From Viridothelium virens (taxonomy: Eukaryota; Ascomycota; Dothideomycetes; Trypetheliales; Trypetheliaceae), in assembly GCA_010094025.1 (NCBI GenBank), contig ML991772.1, forward strand, positions 806,001 to 870,000: a DNA stretch of 64,000 nucleotides. Reading direction: 5' to 3'. This document shows, piece after piece, positions 57,723 to 64,000 of the stretch (position 1 is its first letter; each line of letters begins with the position of its first letter). The notes beneath the pieces were generated by a model, which had not been told where the DNA came from, searched no databases, and saw only the letters and a list, made by a program, of their open reading frames with translations. The position numbers were made by a program, and so were the translations under genes.

Positions 57723-58817
57723 TTCGTCGAATTGCTAGACCGATAAGAACAGGCGGGGGCTTTTTGCCGTTTGCGGTGTCACTGGAAAAGGTACGTCCTT
57801 TGTCACAAAAGGACCCACCAATGATGTCGATAGAAAAGTACTGGAAAGCTAGGTATTGCAGGGGCAAGAAAAGAGAGTGCTCCCCGTATCCAATATGCGT
57901 GAGTGCGTTGAGAAGGTTGTGGCAATTGAGTAATACTCACCCATGAGAACATATAGTAGCGTTGTCGTACCAGAACGTCCCAAATGATATTTTATGGATC
58001 GATTGCGAGTCAAAACATTCGGCAGGACTCAAGATTAACCCAGCATCTGAAGATCGATCTTTCCAGTCATTAAAGTCCTCTAACTTTTCAGGAGGCCAAC
58101 GACATGCTACGATACAATCGACTGGCGTATGGGACTGAAGATGCAATGACGTAAAGCTCGCGCACCCTTTACAGATACAGACCCATAATTTTGGCTCAGG
58201 GCAAAATAATCTGACTACGAATGGCACTTATTGTGGGTCACTGGGTACCGCAGATGCGTTCCGGATTCGAGTGGCACTGTGTACACGTTGAATCGTGTTC
58301 GATGTGCTCCAGTGCTTTGGCTTGATTCGACTCCCAACGCTCTGCGATAAGGCCGACAAAGATGGCGGCTGCCTGAGCTCCATCGAGTTGCCTTTCGATA
58401 TGGGAGTGTGGAACATCAGGCGTAGAGTTACCTAAGAGGCATAGGTTTGGAAACGGGCGAGGTTCCCTTGCTCTACAGCTCCACTAAAGGGAATCGGATC
58501 GGCAATCACGAATACACTAGTACCTGGATAGTGCCACCAATTGGGCCCGCCGCGGAAAATTTTACCCGCGCCACCTGCACGACTTAATCGGCTTACTCGA
58601 CAAACATTGGGTGGTGGGGTTTGCTCTGTTTACTCCCGAAGTTGCCGTTTTTAGCAGGCTTGTCTCCTGGAAGCATCTCCCAAGCGTTCTGGCTTTTGGA
58701 AGCCAAATCGAGTGCGTCCAAACATCAATTCTTCAACTTTATTCCTTCTACTTCTATCCAAACGCATGTATGGAGTAGGAAATAGACCGGCGAAAGGGAC
58801 CGGCGGAAATGCTTGTC
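57723..58817. other. Intergenic region
   Basis: These 1.1 kb between two minus-strand genes contain the Prm10-like promoter and the 3' end of the oxidoreductase. Frames of 60-114 codons have no recognisable domain. Confidence 0.5.
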
Positions 58818-60377
58818 TCACAACTTTTCCTTTCCAGCCTCTTGCGACTTTGTCTTTTCATCTGTCTTCTTCTTCCCCCTTCCACCAAATCCCCATCGGA
58901 TTTGATTCGCCCAGTTTACCTCAACACCAAGATCATCAGCCCAAGCCCACGCTAAACCAGGATTTTTCTGAAAAGCTCTCCCAGCGATGGCCAAATCCAA
59001 GGGCTGGTTATCTCCTTTGCCCTCTAACAGGTCGTTTGCTTGCACTCCATTGGTAATCGTTCCGACCGTTCCGACTGCCATAGCGTCCCCAACGGCTTTC
59101 TTGATCGCGCGTGCAAACGGCGCTTGGTAACCGGGTCCTCCTTTGATCTTTTGCGCAGGATGAGCACCACCGGATGACACGTCCAAAAGATCGACTCCAC
59201 GCTGAGCTAAAATTCTGGCAAGTTCGACTGTTTGTTCAAGAGTCCACGTCTCTTTACCCTTGAATTCTTCGACCTCCTCTAACCAATCTGTGGCACTGAC
59301 CCTAACAAAGAGGGGCATCTCAGTAGGTAGCTCTGCCCTCGCAAGGTCAACGAGCTCAAGAAGAAAGCGAGTCCGATTCTCGAAGCTACCACCATATTCA
59401 TCTGTTCGGTCGTTTACAACAGGCGAGAGAAACTCATGTATTAGGTAGCCGTGTGCTGCGTGAATCTCGACTGCATCGAAACCCGCAGACAAAGCACGTT
59501 GTACTGATGCAGCGAATGCCTTTTTAAGCGCAGTGATATCGGCGATAGTCAGTGCATGGGGCTTCGCGTGGCGCTCGTTGAAAGGGACGGCAGTGGGCGC
59601 AACTACTGCATTGGGCCATCCGTTGAGTTCCTCCCCAGCGATATCTCCAGAACTCAACCACGGTGCTACCGTGCTTGCCTTTCTACCAGCATGGCCGAGC
59701 TGGATTCCTATCTTTTGTCCCTGAATATGCGTGAACTCCACGATCTGTTTCAGAGGCGCAACCTGCGAGTCTTTCCAGAGGCCAGAATCCTCCGGCGTAA
59801 TCCTGCCTTCCGGTGTAATTGCAGTGGCCTCGATGAAAGTGATGCCTGGCCCTCGCTGGACAATTCCTCCAAGATGGGTCCAGTGCCACATGGTGAAATG
59901 CCCATCAGGAGCCGAATACTGACACATTGGCGAGACCTAGCGAATAGTCAACAAAACAGCGAAGCATGCGGCAAGTCCTGACGCGCTAGCAGAATCTTTA
60001 AATTATCGTCACATTGCAAGCTCTTGGCCCAGGTAAGAGCCCAAAAGACGGAAGAAGAAAAGAAATAATCTTAAATTGTCAAGGGTGTCTTACCATGATC
60101 CGATTCTGGAGCGTCAAGCCCCGTAGTTTAAGTGATTGAAAGAGCTTGGGAATTGGCTTGCCATCCTCTTTCATGCCCAATGCCGTCCCCGCTGGTGGCT
60201 CCTGCGCAGGCGTGAAGTACGATATCTTCAAATAAGCTTGATTAGTTTTGGATGGCACGAAAAATACACTCGGGGAGAAAACTAGTTTCTTACTCCTGGA
60301 GCAGCTTTGTTGACATTGTGAGGCTCTCCCTGAACCTTAACTGTGACTGCGTGATGAGCGTGCGACGAGGAAGACAT
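58818..60377 (-). CDS. NADH:flavin oxidoreductase, Old Yellow Enzyme family (YqjM-like)
   Basis: Three exons, 60294-60377, 60094-60225 and 58818-59936, with introns of 68 and 157 bp, give 444 residues. The joins restore NKAAPG|ISYFTPAQEPP and LQNRIM|VSPMCQYSA, both conserved in fungal members. The FMN-binding TIM barrel has QLGHAGRK, the active-site block HAAHGYLIHEFLSPVVN with DEYGGSFENR, and DVSSGGAHPAQ. These enzymes reduce activated C=C bonds with NADPH; the in vivo substrate is unknown. The C-terminus is Lys-rich (GRGKKKTDEKTKSQEAGKEKL). The MCQYSAPDG block with a Cys is typical of the YqjM-like class. Confidence 0.93.
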
Positions 60378-60983
60378 CTCGGATGATGATAAGCGTTTTG
60401 CACCGAACTTTGAAAGCTTGCGACAGAAGATGAACACATTTTTGCCGGCGATCAAGCTCTCATAAACTGTTTACTAGATGGCGTCACTTTGGGCTTCGGT
60501 GAAGTCCATCGGGCCGAACAAGGGTGGTAGATCTTAGCAGCCATTCATTCTATGCATATACATTATTAATCACGGCACTTGCTTAGGTAAATCAAAGGAG
60601 AATAAAAATGACATTGTGTCAATGATTTGCAGAGATAGGCAAGTGCTAAACACATTTGTCAATTTGATTGGGTCTTCTTGATTCCTCGGGCGTGACACTA
60701 GTCTCGTTTCACAGTCGTAGCTTACAGATTGCAAGCAAAACTATGCAGGAGCTCTCGCTAGCAGAATTCTTTGGCTCGTGGCTTCACTGTAGGCGACTTG
60801 CTGAGTCTGGTCATTAATAATACTGGTCGCGGCCAAATGAAGGGCAATTATGCCATTGACAGTGACCAATTATTGATACAAAGAGCCTGCAATCATTCCG
60901 TTAAGCCCAGAAACTCCTCGACAATCTGACCAAATCACAAATCGCAGCAAACCAATTCCATGCCTAGCGAGTTGGGGAGTCTC
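60378..60983. other. Intergenic region
   Basis: These 606 bases between two minus-strand genes contain the oxidoreductase promoter and the 3' end of the FAD fusion gene. No gene is supported. Confidence 0.5.
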
Positions 60984-63651
60984 TCAACTCGCATTCGGGT
61001 CTGACTCGAGATAGTGAGCCACACTAAACGCTTCCACTTCCTTCTGCAATGCCTCCCGTTTCATCATACTCATAACAAATTGCCCAATTCCCATTCCCAT
61101 AGCCAGACCCTCCTCACCATATCCTGCACAGAGAAACAATCCACCCGGATGCGATAGATCCTCCTGGCTGTAGACGCGATAGGGGTCAAGGTAGGAGATG
61201 GGGACTTTGGAGATGATCGGAACACCAGACTGTGTGCGACTATAGTAGTTGCGCCCTGACTTCGTGATCTTTGCCTCGAATATGCCATCCTCAGATGGGC
61301 CTTTCACGACCTTCTTGGTTGCTTCCTGCATTCTCCCAAGTATTTTGTGATTGGGACCGGAACTTTTTGGCTGAGAGCGCTTCACGATCTTAGCTCCCAT
61401 CCAGAACGTGCCATCCCCACGATTCACAATGTCCATTGGAAATCCCACCAGCTTGTCCGCACAAAAGACGCAAGGCTCAGGTTCAGGCCAAGGATCGCGT
61501 AGAGTCGCCCAGTCTTGAGCCTCATGTTGGAAGCTGAAGCGTAGCTGGCCATTATTGCCGTAGATATCTTGCAAGACTTCTTCGGTGGAGTCGCCGAGGG
61601 CAAGGATGACGTTGCTGCATGCGATGTGGCGCGTCGTAGTGTTGTTGGGGGTTTGGTACTTGACACCGGTCACTTTTCCATGAAAGTCGTCCGTGATTTG
61701 GATGAGACGTTGGCACTTCACAAAGCGCACACCGAACTCGTGACACGCACGCCTCAACCAAGTCATCATACGAGCGGGATTACTAAATACTGTTAATCTT
61801 GATGCTATACTTCAGTAGTGATGGTAATACTTACATAGTGTGGAAGCCTCCATGCATGATTTCAGCCTTGATTGATTCATCATCCTGACCACGGAGCCAA
61901 TTCGGTATATCTTCAGATGGTTTTGGGCGATAATGAACGTAATCCGCGACCTGTTTGTTGCCCAGCAGGTCCTTCCATTCGGAAAAAGAGCGCTTTGCCA
62001 ATCTTCTGCTGAATCTTTCTTCCGTCCACCGGTTTGACGGAACGATGCGTCCGGCACCCATCTCGGAGCCTTCCGGGGTGGGGAGATGATCCAAGACCAC
62101 AACAGGCTGTTCGTTGTTAGTCTCGTAGTTCCGCTGGGCTAATTTGTATGCGATGCAGAGACCGACGACGCCTGAATTCACGACAACTGATGAAATGCCA
62201 TCTGGGAGAGGTGGCTCGCTCAAGTCCTCCAGAGTCCCAACCGTTGGTTGAGTCGGCTTGGTAGGAGCAGAAGTCGGAGTTGAGGAGGCTTCTTCCGCCT
62301 TCGGACGCACCGCTGATTCTGGAGAGACCTTTGAGCCCACAGTGTCGTCTGTCACCATGTGGCAGGATGGGGCAATGTAGTTGACTTCTGAACCACAGAG
62401 TTTAGCATCGATACCACACTGCTCGACATCCTGCATGTCCTCTTCCTTCGTCTGAGGGCTCAATTTGTTCTCTAGGATCTTCTTCTCGATGATATCGTTT
62501 ACCACCCCAGACAAGCAAGCATTGGCAACACGCGCTGCCTGGGAACGCGTGTTTGGCCTCCCAGCGGGCACGATCGGCTTGGCTCGCTGCTTGCGCACCT
62601 TCTTCGGTGGCTTTCCATCCGGGACAGGTGTGCATTCCGGTTGCATCAAGCACATAGAGGTCTGATTCTGCTGTTGGCTATTGACTCCATTAGACAAAGC
62701 CTCAGTGGTCGGCGCTGCACTCATGACTTCGGAAGTATCTCGTTGCTCTTCGGACTTCTGGCGTTTGGGTGCTTTCGACGGCTTCCCTTCGTTCGACCCT
62801 TGCCCCTGTGCTGGCTTGGTTGCACTAGAGCCGACGTCTTTCGAAGAGTCATCAGTGGAATCTCTCACTCGCTTTCTCCTTCTCTTGGGTTTGCCTGTTT
62901 CCTCTACCTTGAAACATGGAGGATGGAATAGACGGAGTCGATCTTCGCCGAGTTGCTCGACACAGGCTTGGCAGAATTTGACGATGCACTTCGTGCATTG
63001 CCAGCCAACGCCTCGATTTTTGGAATTGCATTTCTCGCATTTAGCCGTATGCGCTCGAAGCTCAGTGTACGGAGGCGGCACGGCAGATGGGATAGTATTT
63101 GGGTCGACAGGAGTTTGAGCCATCGCAGTCGATGGTCCTGCCACAGCAGGTTGTTGGACTGTCGCAGAAGTAGCGCCTATCCTAGGCGTTTGACTGGCCT
63201 GAAGAGAAGGTGTGGTGGTTACAGTGAGCTGACTAGCCGGAGTCGAAGGGTTCGTTGTCATGTTTCGGTGAGTTGCAGCAGGAACATTTCGCGTAGTGGT
63301 CGGATGATTGTCCGATGAAGGGCTGCTCGTCGCGATGGTTTGATTGATAGTAGCAGGAAGATTGCTGGTTGGTGCAGTCTCATATGTTGTAGTAAGCATA
63401 CCTGCCACAGTGGGCTGCTGGGCCACAGTAGAAAGCGTGCCTGTCAAGGTAGGCTGATGTGTGATTCGGGGAGGAGTGGTTGTCATTGCGACTTGATGGT
63501 TTGGAACGGAAGAACCCGTTTCCATGGCTTGATCGGCTGCCACAAATTGATCTGTTGCTGTGCTTTGAGGCTGCGTAGTGGAAGCAGTAGCTTTCCCAGT
63601 GGACTGCTTGCTTGCGGCAGGCATATTCGTCCTTGGGGACTGGTCTGTCAT
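60984..63651 (-). CDS. Zinc-finger / FAD-dependent oxidoreductase (DAO-fold) fusion protein
   Basis: Two exons, 61835-63651 and 60984-61782, with a 52-bp intron, give 871 residues. Residues 1-195 are Thr/Ser/Pro/Gln rich. A Cys-rich finger follows (C205, C208, C219, C222, C227, C230, C246), then basic patches (KPKRRRKRVRD, KPPKKVRKQRAKP) and, from about 487, an FAD-binding DAO fold. The intron join gives GGFHTINPARMMTWL, typical of fungal DAO proteins; LFLCAGYGEEGLAMGMG near the end is the second FAD-contact region. The Rossmann block reads VVVNSGVVGLCIAYKLA, where Asn492 replaces the first Gly of GxGxxG. Frame continuity over 606 codons supports a true fusion. A nuclear FAD enzyme is a plausible inference. 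Confidence 0.82.
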
Positions 63652-64000
63652 TTCGGAGATCTCTATTACCGTAGATAGATTTGTGCCGTTCGACTGGTCT
63701 ACCGTCGGAAGGTGTGAAGGTGCAAGCTTGGTATTTGCCGGAGCGGGTCGAAGTAATGCTCAAGAGTAAGAGTAGGGTAGTGACTAGCGAAAACGAAACT
63801 CGATTGAGATCTGAGAGTTCCTCAGAGATTGAAGTTGCGAATTGTAAGCGTGAGTGGAATGAAAGAAGTTAGGAGCTGGGGGGAGAGGAGAACTTCTTAT
63901 ATGGGAGGTTGGTGATCTGGGTAGTTAGGCCGAGAGCCTGTTTTGGTGGTGAGCGATCTCTGTCATTCACACAATAGCATCTCACGCATTGACGTCCGCG
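63652..64000. promoter_or_regulatory. Upstream region of the finger-FAD fusion gene
   Basis: These 349 bases precede the minus-strand start at 63651. An ATATAAG element at 63896-63902 (minus) followed by a CT-rich stretch in the direction of transcription is a likely core promoter. Other frames here show no domain. Confidence 0.4.

Noticed and set aside
1-64000. CRISPR array, bacterial operons or ribosome-binding sites
   Set aside because: Introns, gene families and gene spacing are fungal; no array of short regular repeats is present.

Overview
The window reads as nuclear DNA of a filamentous ascomycete (Pezizomycotina). Genes carry short GT–AG introns, mostly 45–70 bp with CTAAC/CTGAC-like branch sites. 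Families include a HET-domain protein, a GH28 pectinase, ExgD-type GH5, Prm10/ThrE, and UFD4, HBS1 and RAD4 orthologues. I cannot fix the class from sequence alone. Exon structures were read by eye from splice signals. Every multi-exon model of a gene contained whole in the window sums to a multiple of three.

Layout. 1–6.2 kb: a HET gene cut by the left edge (-), a small secreted protein (-) and a secreted endopolygalacturonase (+). 6.6–20.3 kb: membrane-anchored exo-beta-1,3-glucanase exgD (-), NMN adenylyltransferase (-), the HECT ubiquitin ligase UFD4 (+) and a CUE–Smr protein (+). 21.4–30.7 kb: an MFS exporter (-), a 1,468-residue secreted, apparently anchored repeat protein (+) and an AMP-forming ligase (-). 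30.7–38.3 kb: an accessory, gene-poor stretch with a broken SRR1-like gene and a 2.3-kb element with 44-bp terminal inverted repeats holding a decayed SNF2-like ATPase fragment. 38.3–49.8 kb: MTA phosphorylase (+), a DJ-1/HSP31 protein (-), an unknown nuclear-type protein (-) divergent from RAD4 (+), and HBS1 (+). 50.3–63.7 kb: a disordered protein (-), a probable TORC1 subunit Tco89 (+), a Prm10-like transporter (-), an Old Yellow Enzyme (-) and a zinc-finger/FAD-oxidoreductase fusion (-).

How the genes relate. Most are unrelated housekeeping loci. The secreted protein and polygalacturonase are divergent and share an upstream region. RAD4 and the unknown nuclear protein share a 403-bp promoter region. 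Only 30.7–38.3 kb looks like accessory DNA.

The most unusual signal is not a gene. At eight places the + strand switches from C-rich on the left to G-rich on the right over a few hundred bases, inside genes of either orientation. At the MTA phosphorylase locus the two introns take the composition of the arm they lie in. This points to a DNA-level process rather than codon choice.
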